Assembly (NCBI RefSeq): GCF_039929605.1
Contig: NZ_JBDSQX010000114.1
Span: forward strand, 19,423 to 83,422
From: Pelomonas sp039929605
GTDB lineage: Bacteria; Pseudomonadota; Gammaproteobacteria; Burkholderiales; Burkholderiaceae_C
Length of the DNA: 64,000 bases
Direction: 5' to 3'
Shown here: positions 53,525 to 62,166 of the stretch, piece by piece
Numbering within the stretch: the first letter of the stretch is position 1
Layout of the letters: every line of letters starts with the position of its first letter
Program-made: the position numbers and the translations under genes
The notes under the pieces: generated by a model
Seen by the model: only the letters and a program-made list of their open reading frames with translations
What the model was told of the DNA's origin: nothing
The model's database searches: none

Positions 53525-54348
53525 TGTGGATCGACACCCACTGCCACCTCGACGCGGCCGAGTTCGACGCCGACCGTGATGCCGTCGTCGCACGCGCTTT
53601 GGCCGCAGGCGTCACGCAGATCGTCATCCCCGCAGTGGACGCGAGCAACCTTGAGCGCGTGCGGGAGCTGGCCCACCTGCATGACTTCACCTACGCGCTG
53701 GGAATCCACCCGCTGTGTGTGATGGGTGCGAAGCCGGGCGATTTGGACCGCGTGGCCGAGGCACTTCAGAAGCACGCGGACGACAAGCGCCTGGTGGCCG
53801 TCGGCGAAATCGGCCTGGACTTCTTCGTGCCGGGCATTGATCCCGCCACGCAGCAACACTTCTACGTCGAGCAGCTCAAGCTCGCCAAGCGCGTCGGTCT
53901 GCCCGTGCTGCTGCACGTGCGCCGCAGCGCCGACAAGCTGCTCGCCGGCCTGCGCCGCGTTGGCTTCCCGCACGGCGGCATCGCCCACGCCTTCAACGGC
54001 AGCGAGCAGCAGGCGCAGGCCTTCATAGCCCTCGGCTTCAAGCTCGGCTTCGGCGGCACGTTGACCTTCGAGCGCTCACTGCAGATCCGCCGCGTCGCCG
54101 CGAGCGTGCCCGAGACGGCGCTGGTCATGGAGACCGACGCACCGGACATCCCGCCACACTGGCTCTACAAGACGGCCGAAGAGCGCGAGGCCCAACCGGG
54201 CCAGGCGCGCAATGAGTCGGCAGAGCTGCCCCGCATCGCCGAGAGTCTGGCGGAACTGCGCGGCTGGACGATCCAGCAGACGACGGCGATCACGTCGGCC
54301 AATGCCCGAGCTGCGCTGCCGCGACTGGCTGCGCTCAGTGCGGCGTGA
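53524..54348 (+). CDS. tatD: TatD family metal-dependent DNase
   Basis: A 274-residue TIM-barrel hydrolase. Metal ligands are visible in DTHCHLD at residues 4-10, GEIGLDF, LLHVRRSADKLL and METDAPDIPP. TatD proteins have 3'-5' exonuclease activity. The start ATG overlaps the last base of the broken toxin gene (TGATG). Transcription could come from the toxin-antitoxin promoter or from inside the inserted element. Confidence 0.93.
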   Translation: MWIDTHCHLDAAEFDADRDAVVARALAAGVTQIVIPAVDASNLERVRELAHLHDFTYALGIHPLCVMGAKPGDLDRVAEALQKHADDKRLVAVGEIGLDFFVPGIDPATQQHFYVEQLKLAKRVGLPVLLHVRRSADKLLAGLRRVGFPHGGIAHAFNGSEQQAQAFIALGFKLGFGGTLTFERSLQIRRVAASVPETALVMETDAPDIPPHWLYKTAEEREAQPGQARNESAELPRIAESLAELRGWTIQQTTAITSANARAALPRLAALSAA

Positions 54349-54363
54349 ACGCCGGCACCCGGC

Positions 54364-56544
54364 TCAGGGCGCCAACGGCAATAAGCTGTTCCAGCGCACG
54401 GACCCCGTGATGGGCGTGTAGTCGCCCACGCCACGGACGACGTAGTCCAGCGCCAGCTTCGTGATGGCGCCCGAGCCGTCGGTCTCCAACTCCAGGACGG
54501 TGAAGTCGCTGCCCCATGGCAGGAATCCGGTCTGCCGCATGTCGAATTCGAGCAGGTTGACCCCGTCCGGTCTGCCAACAGCCTTGGCGCTCCATGCATT
54601 GCTGTACTTGCCGGGCCTCAGTGCGCTGCCGTCGCCCGTGCGCAACTGCAGCGACCAGTCGGGATAATGGGACGCCGGCCCCGCCTTGTCCGCGTAGTTG
54701 ATCGTCAGTCGGTCGCCGCCGCCGTCGATCAGCAACTGGCCGACCTGTGGGCCGCCCCAGATGAACTGCTCGTTCACATTGAAATTGAGCGCACCGACAT
54801 GCACGACGCTCGACCAGGACTCGGCGGTGTCATGCACCGTTCGGACGACGATGTCCGCGCTCTCGCTCGTCCCGTCAGCAAGCGCCATCGTCAGCCTCAA
54901 GGTCGCCGTGCCGATGCCGGTCGCGCCCGCGCCCAGGGTGATGTCCGTCTCGGCGGCGGTGGGCGTTGCAATGACGACGGGCTGGCCTGAGACCTGCGTC
55001 CAGTTGTAGGTCGCCGTTGGCGCTCCGGCGTTTTGCGCGAATGTGCCGACGCGGGTGCCCTGCGTCGCACTCAGGTACAGCGGCCGCTTGAAGAAGCCTG
55101 GCCTGGGGTTGAGGTAGTCCAGCGTCTGGAAGCCGCCGACCGTGCCCTTGTAGATATCCAGCGTGCCACCGGTCGTGGCCCGCAGCAGTTGACCCTGGGT
55201 CGTGGGCGTTCCAGTGTCGAGCACGAGTTCGTATTGCCTGGAGTAACGCAAAGGCTGAACGGGCTTGATGAGTACCAGGGCGCCGAGGTTCTGCACCGTG
55301 ATGGCCACCTCTTGCGCCACGCCCGTTCCACCCGGGATCTGCCCCTTGTCCATCAGGCGCCAGGTCCAGCTTTCAGTGGCGACCGGCGGCCGGGTGAGCT
55401 GGATCCTCAGTGCAGCTTGCGTACTGATCGCCGTTGAAGCCCTGAACGGCGCCCGCAGACTGAACTCGTTGGGGTCCATGGCATAGGTATTGCCCCGGCC
55501 GCCAGGCGTGTAGTCCGCAAAGAAGTAGCCGGAGATCAGTCCGGCATCCGACCAGTTGCCGTCACCGAGCAGGTCGAGGTTGCCGTCACCACCGAAGTCG
55601 ACCTTGACGCTGATCTGCTTGCCCGCCCCGCCCGCACTGGTGACATCGATGCGGACCTCGTCCTTCGCGGCGCCCTGCATGAGCAACCAGCCCTGGCCCG
55701 GCCGTGGGTCCGGCAGTGTGTCCAGCCACGACGAGATGCTCACCGGCGTGCTGACATCAAAGCTGCCGCCCAGCTCCGGTGACGCGTAGCGCATGCGCAG
55801 GTCCAGATAGGAGCGGGCTTCATCCCAGCGTTGGCTCTTCTCCATCCGGAACGCGCTCAGCCGGTCACCGCCGATGGACAGCCAGGGAAAGTCGAACACG
55901 ACCTCGTCGTTGACCCCGTCGCCCACGACCAGCGTCGTGCGCGTGTCGCTCATGCTCAACGCCAGGCGCGCCGCGCCGGACACGCGGAAGTCGGCGTCCT
56001 TGTCGCCCACCGTCGCGGAGATGGCAATCCCCGGCGCCAGGACTGTCACTGCCGCGACGAAGCCTCCCGAACCGTCGACGCTGGTGATCTTCACGCTGGC
56101 GGTGCCATCCACCGTGCGGGCCAGGGGCTCGCGATGGCAGCTCGTGAACTGCATCGTGATCACGTCGCCCGCGCTGACCATGCCGTTGCCGTCGTTGTCC
56201 TGGAAGTTGCGGCTCCAGGTGCCGGTGACTTCACACTCGCCTGACTCCGTGGCCTTCTTCTGTTTGATGGTTGCCAGGACGTCGTCACTCAGCGCATTGC
56301 CGAGCCGCATCAGGCCTTCGCTGGCCCAGAGCGGATAGCCCGCCACGCGGCCCGCATTGCTCGACGTGAACTTCAGCGTTGCGCTGGTCGTGCCGGCGTT
56401 GCCACCCGTGGCGCCGCCGGTCCCCGTGCCGGTGCCAGGCGCCGGCTGCGGATTCGAACCGCCTCCGCCTCCGCCACCACCGCAACCGGCGAGTGCCAGC
56501 ACGACGGCCGTCGACCACGCACCCACCTCAGCCAATTTCCACAT
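54364..56544 (-). CDS. Large lipoprotein with glycine-rich linker, unknown function
   Basis: A 726-residue exported lipoprotein. The lipobox LALAGC is followed at once by a run of eight glycines and a Pro/Gly/Thr linker to about residue 55. The middle is beta-rich. About residues 520-590 (NAGAPTATYNWTQVSGQPVV, then ATLRLTMALADGTSESADIV) resemble a PKD/Ig-like fold. The remainder has no recognised family. Start is ATG 56544. In the 189-base gap beyond its start lies a palindrome AACCTT-GGC-AAGGTT (56683-56697). Confidence 0.75.
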   Translation of the reverse strand: MWKLAEVGAWSTAVVLALAGCGGGGGGGGSNPQPAPGTGTGTGGATGGNAGTTSATLKFTSSNAGRVAGYPLWASEGLMRLGNALSDDVLATIKQKKATESGECEVTGTWSRNFQDNDGNGMVSAGDVITMQFTSCHREPLARTVDGTASVKITSVDGSGGFVAAVTVLAPGIAISATVGDKDADFRVSGAARLALSMSDTRTTLVVGDGVNDEVVFDFPWLSIGGDRLSAFRMEKSQRWDEARSYLDLRMRYASPELGGSFDVSTPVSISSWLDTLPDPRPGQGWLLMQGAAKDEVRIDVTSAGGAGKQISVKVDFGGDGNLDLLGDGNWSDAGLISGYFFADYTPGGRGNTYAMDPNEFSLRAPFRASTAISTQAALRIQLTRPPVATESWTWRLMDKGQIPGGTGVAQEVAITVQNLGALVLIKPVQPLRYSRQYELVLDTGTPTTQGQLLRATTGGTLDIYKGTVGGFQTLDYLNPRPGFFKRPLYLSATQGTRVGTFAQNAGAPTATYNWTQVSGQPVVIATPTAAETDITLGAGATGIGTATLRLTMALADGTSESADIVVRTVHDTAESWSSVVHVGALNFNVNEQFIWGGPQVGQLLIDGGGDRLTINYADKAGPASHYPDWSLQLRTGDGSALRPGKYSNAWSAKAVGRPDGVNLLEFDMRQTGFLPWGSDFTVLELETDGSGAITKLALDYVVRGVGDYTPITGSVRWNSLLPLAP

Positions 56545-56733
56545 TCGCTTCTTCCTGCGCCATTCATTTGTGCGCGCATTGTGACGTTGGGGATGCGCTT
56601 ACCTATGCAGTACGGAGCAGTGTGAGACCCAGCTTGGCCGCGCAAAAGCCTGCCGCCACCGCTGGGAGGCCTTGCAACATTGAACCTTGGCAAGGTTGGG
56701 CGGCGGCTCTTGCGTACTTTCGTGGATGCGCCT

Positions 56734-57555
56734 TCAGGTGCCGCCGAAATGTAGCGTTAGCTCGACGCGGTCACCGATGCTGAGCCGGCCCGCGCCGCTG
56801 CCCCTGGCATAGATGCCGAACTGCACCGGCGCGCCAGGCACCCGCTCGGCGCTGAGCTGGGTCAGCGCGTCCAGCGCCAGCGGCTGGGGCTCGCCGGTCG
56901 CCGGGTCCACGGTGGGCATGACGCAGCGCACGCAGACGGACGTTCGCCGCAAGGTCAGGTCACCGATGCGGGCCTCGCTAAGGATGTCTTCGATGAAGGG
57001 CGGCAGTTCGCCGCCGTCCTCGGCGCACAGCAAAACGTTGGGCCGGGCGCGCTGGGCCAGGCCGGTCAGCGGCTGGGCGAGCGCCTCCTGCCAGGACTGC
57101 AGCGAGCCGTTGCCGACGACATGCAGCGCATTCAGAAAAGGCCGGCGCTGCGCCTCGATGCTCAGCCTGACGAGCCGCAACCGTTCGCCGGTGACGGTTT
57201 TAAGCAGCGCGGCGGCGTCCTCGCCGGCATCCCAGACTTGCAGGACATCGAAGTCCTGGCGCTCGCCGTTCCAGCCGCGCACGTCCAACGCGTCGCCGCC
57301 ATCGCCCGGCACCGTCAACGATCGCCCCAGAGCTTGCAGTTCCGGATCCGAGCCGACCAGCCGCGCATGGACGAGGGCGAGCCTTGGGTGCGCGCCCATC
57401 CAGGTCAGCTCGCCGCCCGCATCGACGACGCCCCAGCCCCGGTCACCGACGGGCCAGCCGTCGGCGTCCAGCTGCAGCGTGTCGACCGCCTCACCGGCGC
57501 AGGACTTGATGGGGTAGCGCCAGAGCCTGGCAATGCGGGCGATCAGATCAGCCAT
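56734..57555 (-). CDS. MOSC domain protein
   Basis: A 273-residue molybdenum-cofactor-type protein. The N-terminal MOSC_N beta barrel covers residues 1-110 (IARLWRYPIKSCAGEAVDTL). The C-terminal MOSC domain has the conserved RTSVCVRCVMPTVDPATG with candidate Mo-ligand Cys. Family members (YcbX, mARC) reduce N-hydroxylated compounds or act as sulfur carriers; no ferredoxin domain is attached here. Start is ATG 57555, 13 bases after the MscS gene's stop, so the two form an operon. Confidence 0.9.
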   Translation of the reverse strand: MADLIARIARLWRYPIKSCAGEAVDTLQLDADGWPVGDRGWGVVDAGGELTWMGAHPRLALVHARLVGSDPELQALGRSLTVPGDGGDALDVRGWNGERQDFDVLQVWDAGEDAAALLKTVTGERLRLVRLSIEAQRRPFLNALHVVGNGSLQSWQEALAQPLTGLAQRARPNVLLCAEDGGELPPFIEDILSEARIGDLTLRRTSVCVRCVMPTVDPATGEPQPLALDALTQLSAERVPGAPVQFGIYARGSGAGRLSIGDRVELTLHFGGT

Positions 57556-57568
57556 GGGTGTCTCAACT

Positions 57569-58381
57569 TCAACGGTTGCGCGGCGCGAGTGGCGTCTCGG
57601 GCACCGGGTAGCCGGCGGCGCCGAAGGTGGCGACGATGGCCTTGTGGGTGTCGAAGTAGACCTGCCAGTAGTGGTCGGTATGGCAATAGGGCCGCACGCA
57701 GAGCAGGGGGCCTTCGGGTGTGAACTGCAGGATCTCGATGTCCGGCGCCGGATTGGCCAGCACGTTGGGAATGGCGGCGATGGCCGGGCGCAGCTTGGCG
57801 ATGGCGTCCAGCGGGTCCACGCTGTTGGCGACCTTGGCCAGGCAGTCGACGCGGCGGAAGGCCTGCGCCGAAAAGTTCTGGATCACGCCGCTGAAGACGG
57901 TGTTGTTGCCGACCAGGGTGTGCACGTTGTCGGGCGTGTTGATGGTGGTGCCAAAGAGGCCGATCTCGGTGACGGTGCCGGTCACGCCGCCGGCCTGAAC
58001 GAAGTCGCCCACCTTGAAGGGCCGCAGCACCTGCATGAAGACGCCGGCCGCAAAGTGGGTCAGCAGGCCGCCCCAGGCGATGCCAATGGCCAGGCCGGCG
58101 CCGGCCAGCAGCGCGGCGAAGGAGGTGGTCTTGACGCCGAAGATGTCCAGGATCGCGAGGATGAGGACGAGGTTCAGCAGCACGCTGAGGATGGAGCGCA
58201 GGTAGGTGGCCAGCGTCGAGTCGATGCGGTGGCCGCGCTCCAGCGCCGCAGTGAAGACGCGCAGGGCGATTGAAATGAGCCACCGGCCCACGACCCAGGC
58301 GGCGATGGCCGCGAGAATCTTCAGGCCGAAGTCCGCACCCTGGGTGCTGAGAAAAAGCCAGATGGCTTCCGTATTCATCAT
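57569..58381 (-). CDS. Small-conductance mechanosensitive channel (MscS family)
   Basis: A 270-residue inner-membrane channel that opens under membrane tension. Three spans: about residues 18-38, 60-84 and the pore helix 88-113, whose LLAGAGLAIGIAWGGLLTHFAAGVFM keeps the Gly/Ala packing pattern. The cytoplasmic beta domain follows (PFKVGDFVQAGGVTGTVTEI, then TINTPDNVHTLVGNN). ATG 58381 or the adjacent ATG 58378 is the start. It is divergent from the DNA glycosylase gene by 15 bases. Confidence 0.93.
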   Translation of the reverse strand: MMNTEAIWLFLSTQGADFGLKILAAIAAWVVGRWLISIALRVFTAALERGHRIDSTLATYLRSILSVLLNLVLILAILDIFGVKTTSFAALLAGAGLAIGIAWGGLLTHFAAGVFMQVLRPFKVGDFVQAGGVTGTVTEIGLFGTTINTPDNVHTLVGNNTVFSGVIQNFSAQAFRRVDCLAKVANSVDPLDAIAKLRPAIAAIPNVLANPAPDIEILQFTPEGPLLCVRPYCHTDHYWQVYFDTHKAIVATFGAAGYPVPETPLAPRNR

Positions 58382-58396
58382 GTCGAGTCACTCCCT

Positions 58397-58960
58397 GTGA
58401 AAACCCGCGCATCGTCGCAGCCGCCGGCCGTGTTTGCCAAGCCTCCAAACCCCGACATTGAGCGTCTTGTCGGCCTTGCGCCGGTGTTTGACGCGCAGGC
58501 CCGCCTGCTGGTACTCGGCAGCTTCCCCGGCGCAGCCTCGCTGCAGGCGGCCCAGTACTACGCCCACCCGCGCAATGCCTTCTGGCCGGTGATGGGCGCG
58601 TTGCTCGGCGAGGCCGACCTGCCCGCGCGACCGTATGACGAGCGCCTGCAGGCGCTGCGTCGCCACCGCGTCGCGCTGTGGGATGCCGTGGCCACCTGCC
58701 GGCGGGAGGGCAGCCTGGACACGGCCATCGAGGCCGCCGAGCCGAGCGACCTGCGCGAGCTGGTGGCCCGCCTGCCGAAGCTGCGCGCCATCGCCTGCAA
58801 CGGCGCGCTGGCCCACAAGCAGACGCTGCTGGCGCTGGGTGATGCGAACGTGCCCGTGCTGCGCCTGCCGTCCACCAGCCCGGCCCACGCGGGCCTGAGC
58901 CTGGCCACCAAGACGGAAGTCTGGCGCGCTGCTGTGCAGCTTTACCTGTCGGCCGACTGA
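58397..58960 (+). CDS. Hypoxanthine/deoxyinosine-type DNA glycosylase (UDG superfamily)
   Basis: A 187-residue protein of the uracil-DNA glycosylase fold. The segment LVLGSFPGAASLQAAQYYAH, with PRNAFW following, is characteristic of the family-6 hypoxanthine-DNA glycosylases, and LPSTSPAHAGLSLATK resembles their second motif. It would remove deaminated adenine (hypoxanthine) from DNA. The start is a GTG at 58397. Assignment is by motif memory only. Confidence 0.82.
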   Translation: MKTRASSQPPAVFAKPPNPDIERLVGLAPVFDAQARLLVLGSFPGAASLQAAQYYAHPRNAFWPVMGALLGEADLPARPYDERLQALRRHRVALWDAVATCRREGSLDTAIEAAEPSDLRELVARLPKLRAIACNGALAHKQTLLALGDANVPVLRLPSTSPAHAGLSLATKTEVWRAAVQLYLSAD

Positions 58961-59013
58961 AAGACGCCGTGTGGCGCGGCGCGCCGCCGGCCTTGACCTA
59001 GGATGCCTCGCCA

Positions 59014-59787
59014 ATGAAATCCAAGACACCTACCTGGGGCCCCGCGACGCTGAGCGAGTTCGATGGCGTGCGGTTCCTGCACCTGGACTCGATCTGGGTC
59101 CAGGGCGCGATGCGCATCCGCAAGCCCGACCAGCTCGAACTCGAATACATCCAGCGCATGTGCGCGTGGATGCTGTGGCGCGACACGGCCGTGCTTGGCG
59201 AAGGCCACGCGGTGCAGCTGGGCCTGGGTGCAGCCGCGTTGACGCGCTTCTGCCACGGCCAACTCAAGATGCAGACGACGGCCGTCGAGATCAACCCCGA
59301 GGTCATCGCCGCCTGCCGGCACTGGTTCCGCCTGCCCGGCAACGATGCGCGGCTCAACGTCGTCAACGAGGACGCTGCGCGCTGGGTCACCGACGACGCC
59401 AACCTGCAGACCGTCGACGTGCTCAACGTCGACCTCTACGACCACGACGCCGCTTCACCGGTGCTGGACGACGAGGCCTTCTACGCGGCCTGCCACGGCG
59501 TGCTGGCCGATGGCGGGCTGATGACGGTCAACCTCTTCGGCCGCAGCGCCAGCTTTGCGCGCAGTGCGCTGCGCATTGCCAAGGCCTTTGGGTCGGACCA
59601 GGTCTGGAGCCTGGCGCCCACGAAGGAGGGCAACACCGTCGTCGTTGCGGCGCGTGGCGTGCAGGTGCCGCATCGGGACGTGCTGGAGTTGCGCGCGGCT
59701 AATATCGAATCACGCTTCAAGCTGCCGGCCGGCCAGTGGCTGCGCCTCGTGAGGCCGTTGCCTGTGAGCATCCTGCAAGCGCTTTGA
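59014..59787 (+). CDS. Spermidine synthase-like SAM-binding protein
   Basis: A 257-residue methyltransferase-fold protein. It opens with FDGVRFLHLDSIWVQGAMRI, then has AVQLGLGAAALTRFCHGQL (motif I) and TTAVEINPEVIAACRHWF, and DVLNVDLYDHDAASPVL at the acidic site. The polyamine-synthase fold is clear, but the strict spermidine synthase gate residues are not evident, so it may act on another substrate. The gene just downstream starts 11 bases on. Confidence 0.82.
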   Translation: MKSKTPTWGPATLSEFDGVRFLHLDSIWVQGAMRIRKPDQLELEYIQRMCAWMLWRDTAVLGEGHAVQLGLGAAALTRFCHGQLKMQTTAVEINPEVIAACRHWFRLPGNDARLNVVNEDAARWVTDDANLQTVDVLNVDLYDHDAASPVLDDEAFYAACHGVLADGGLMTVNLFGRSASFARSALRIAKAFGSDQVWSLAPTKEGNTVVVAARGVQVPHRDVLELRAANIESRFKLPAGQWLRLVRPLPVSILQAL

Positions 59788-59798
59788 ACTCGACGCCG

Positions 59799-61583
59799 AT
59801 GACACCCAAGCCCAAACCAGCGCCCGCGACATCCGCCAAGCCCGAAGGCCGCCTGGAATGGCGTCAGCTGTTGAAGTGGCTGCTCAAGGACGGCCTCATC
59901 GACGAGGCCCAGTCGGTGCGCACCGAGCAGCGCTTTGCGGCCGGCGACAGCTCCCTGCACCCGCTGGTGCGCCTGGGCCACGCCAGCCTGGTGCGCCTGA
60001 CGACGGGCAAGCCGCTGGATGTGGACGCGTTGTCCGAATGGCTGGCCCTGCGCATCGGCATGCCCTACCTGCGCATCGACCCGCTGAAAGTCGATGTCGG
60101 CCGCGTCGGCGACGTGATGTCCATCGGCTACGCCGAGGCCAAGCGCTGCCTGCCGGTGCTGTTCGGCACCAACGACGTGACGGTTGCGACGTCCGAGCCC
60201 TTCGACACCGGCTGGGTCGCGCAGATCGAGTCGCATGTGCGCAAGCCCATCAAGCTCGTCATCGCCAACCCGCTGGACATCGCGCGCTACACGACCGAGT
60301 TCTTCACGCTGGCCCGCTCCGTACGCCAGGCGGCCAAGGCCGGCGAGCAGAGCCAGGTGACGAGCTTCGAGCAACTCGTCGAGCTGGGCCGGAACAACAA
60401 GCAGTTGGACGCCAACGACCAGGGCGTCGTGCAGGTCGTCGACTGGCTGTGGCAGTACGCCTTCGATCAGCGCGCGTCGGACATCCACCTGGAGCCGCGC
60501 CGCGAGATGGGCGTCATCCGCTTTCGCATCGACGGCGTGCTGCACACCGTCTACCAACTGCCACCCACCGTGATGGCGGCGATGACGTCGCGCATCAAGC
60601 TGCTCGGCCGCATGGACGTCGTCGAGAAGCGCCGCCCGCTGGACGGCCGCATCAAGACGCGCAACCCGGCCGGCGACGAAGTCGAAATGCGGCTGTCGAC
60701 GCTGCCTACGGCCTTCGGCGAGAAGATGGTCATGCGAATCTTCGACCCCGACACGGCGGTCAAGGACCTGGCCTCGCTGGGCTTTGGCAGCCACGACACC
60801 GAGCGCTGGGAGAGCCTGGTCAAGCAGCCCCATGGCATCATCCTCGTCACCGGCCCGACCGGCAGCGGCAAGACGACGACGCTGTATTCCACGCTCAAGC
60901 GCCTGGCCACCGACGAGGTCAACGTCACGACCATCGAAGACCCGATCGAAATGATCGAGCCGGCCTTCAACCAGACTCAGGTGCAGAACGTCCTCGATTT
61001 CGGCTTTGCCGAGGGCTTGCGCGCGCTGATGCGGCAGGACCCGGACATCATCATGGTCGGCGAAATCCGCGACCTGGAGACGGCCGAGATGGCCATCCAG
61101 GCTGCGCTGACGGGTCACCTCGTCTTCAGCACCTTGCACACCAACGACTCGGTCTCGGCCATCACCCGCCTGCTGGACCTCGGCGTGCCGAGCTATTTGC
61201 TCAGTGCGACCATCATCGGCGTGCTGGCCCAGCGGCTGGTGCGCACGCTCTGCCCGCATTGCAAGGAGCCCGACCCGCTGGTGACGCGCGAGAGCCTGAA
61301 CGAACTGGTGAAGCATTGGCGGCTGGGTGGCGGCGTCAAACCCTATCGGCCCGTCGGCTGCCTCGAATGTCGCAACACCGGCTTCCGAGGCCGCGCCGGT
61401 CTCTACGAGCTGCTTTCGGTGACGGAGGGCGTCAAGTCCACGCTGAGCGACCTCACGGCGCTGCGCCGGCAAGCCATGCAGGAGGGCCTGAGGCCCCTGC
61501 GGCTGGCTGGGGCGATGAAGGTGGCCGAAGGCGTGACGACGGTGGAAGAAGTGCTGCGCAGCACGCCGTCCTGGGAAGGCTGA
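59799..61583 (+). CDS. Type II secretion / type IV pilus assembly ATPase (GspE/PilB family)
   Basis: A 594-residue hexameric ATPase. The N-terminal MshEN-like region covers about residues 20-170. The catalytic core has Walker A GPTGSGKT at 352-359, an Asp box in NVTTIEDPIE, Walker B in DPDIIMVGEIRDLETAEMA and a His box in TGHLVFSTLHTNDS. A four-cysteine zinc site (CPHC, CLEC) follows. No pilin or secretin genes lie beside it, so its machine is encoded elsewhere. Start chosen at ATG 59799. Confidence 0.93.
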   Translation: MTPKPKPAPATSAKPEGRLEWRQLLKWLLKDGLIDEAQSVRTEQRFAAGDSSLHPLVRLGHASLVRLTTGKPLDVDALSEWLALRIGMPYLRIDPLKVDVGRVGDVMSIGYAEAKRCLPVLFGTNDVTVATSEPFDTGWVAQIESHVRKPIKLVIANPLDIARYTTEFFTLARSVRQAAKAGEQSQVTSFEQLVELGRNNKQLDANDQGVVQVVDWLWQYAFDQRASDIHLEPRREMGVIRFRIDGVLHTVYQLPPTVMAAMTSRIKLLGRMDVVEKRRPLDGRIKTRNPAGDEVEMRLSTLPTAFGEKMVMRIFDPDTAVKDLASLGFGSHDTERWESLVKQPHGIILVTGPTGSGKTTTLYSTLKRLATDEVNVTTIEDPIEMIEPAFNQTQVQNVLDFGFAEGLRALMRQDPDIIMVGEIRDLETAEMAIQAALTGHLVFSTLHTNDSVSAITRLLDLGVPSYLLSATIIGVLAQRLVRTLCPHCKEPDPLVTRESLNELVKHWRLGGGVKPYRPVGCLECRNTGFRGRAGLYELLSVTEGVKSTLSDLTALRRQAMQEGLRPLRLAGAMKVAEGVTTVEEVLRSTPSWEG

Positions 61584-61692
61584 CTTGGGCTGCCTGGCTT
61601 ACGTGTAATCCACAGGCTGCCGGCCGCCCCCCGCTGCCAGAATTCTCGCCACCACATATCGCGCCTTCTCGCGGCGCTGGAGTCAAGACGCG

Positions 61693-62157
61693 ATGAAGAT
61701 CAAGAGTCAGCGGGATTTCTGGTCGGGGCTGACGTTCCTGATCATCGGCGTGGCATTCGCCTGGGGTGCCACCAACTATTCATTCGGCTCCTCGGCCCGC
61801 CCCGGGCCCGCCTATTTCCCCTTTGGTCTCGGCATCTTGCTGGCCCTGCTCGGCAGCCTTGTGCTGTTCAAGGCCCTGACGCTGGAGTCCGAAGGCGGGG
61901 ATCCCATCGGCCCCATCGCTTGGCGCCCCTTGCTCGTCATCGTCGTGGCTATCGTCGTCTTCGGCCTCGCTCTGCCGCGGTTAGGACTGGCCTGCACGCT
62001 ACCCTTGACCATCATCGTTTCATCCCTGGCCGACCGCGAGTTCGATTGGCGCGGCGTGCTGATCAGTTGTGTCGTGCTGACCGTGGGCAGTTGGGCTCTC
62101 TTTATCGTGGGCCTGAAGCTGACCATTCCGCTCTGGCCCATCTATTTCACGGGCTGA
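61693..62157 (+). CDS. tctB: Tripartite tricarboxylate transporter small membrane subunit
   Basis: A 154-residue four-span membrane protein of the TctB family (FWSGLTFLIIGVAFAWGATN, then FPFGLGILLALLGSLVLF). With TctA and a periplasmic TctC it imports citrate or other carboxylates, driven by ion gradient. A tctC gene is not adjacent. It starts 110 bases after the ATPase gene, so it probably has its own promoter. TctA follows after nine bases. Confidence 0.9.
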   Translation: MKIKSQRDFWSGLTFLIIGVAFAWGATNYSFGSSARPGPAYFPFGLGILLALLGSLVLFKALTLESEGGDPIGPIAWRPLLVIVVAIVVFGLALPRLGLACTLPLTIIVSSLADREFDWRGVLISCVVLTVGSWALFIVGLKLTIPLWPIYFTG

Positions 62158-62166
62158 GGCGACGAG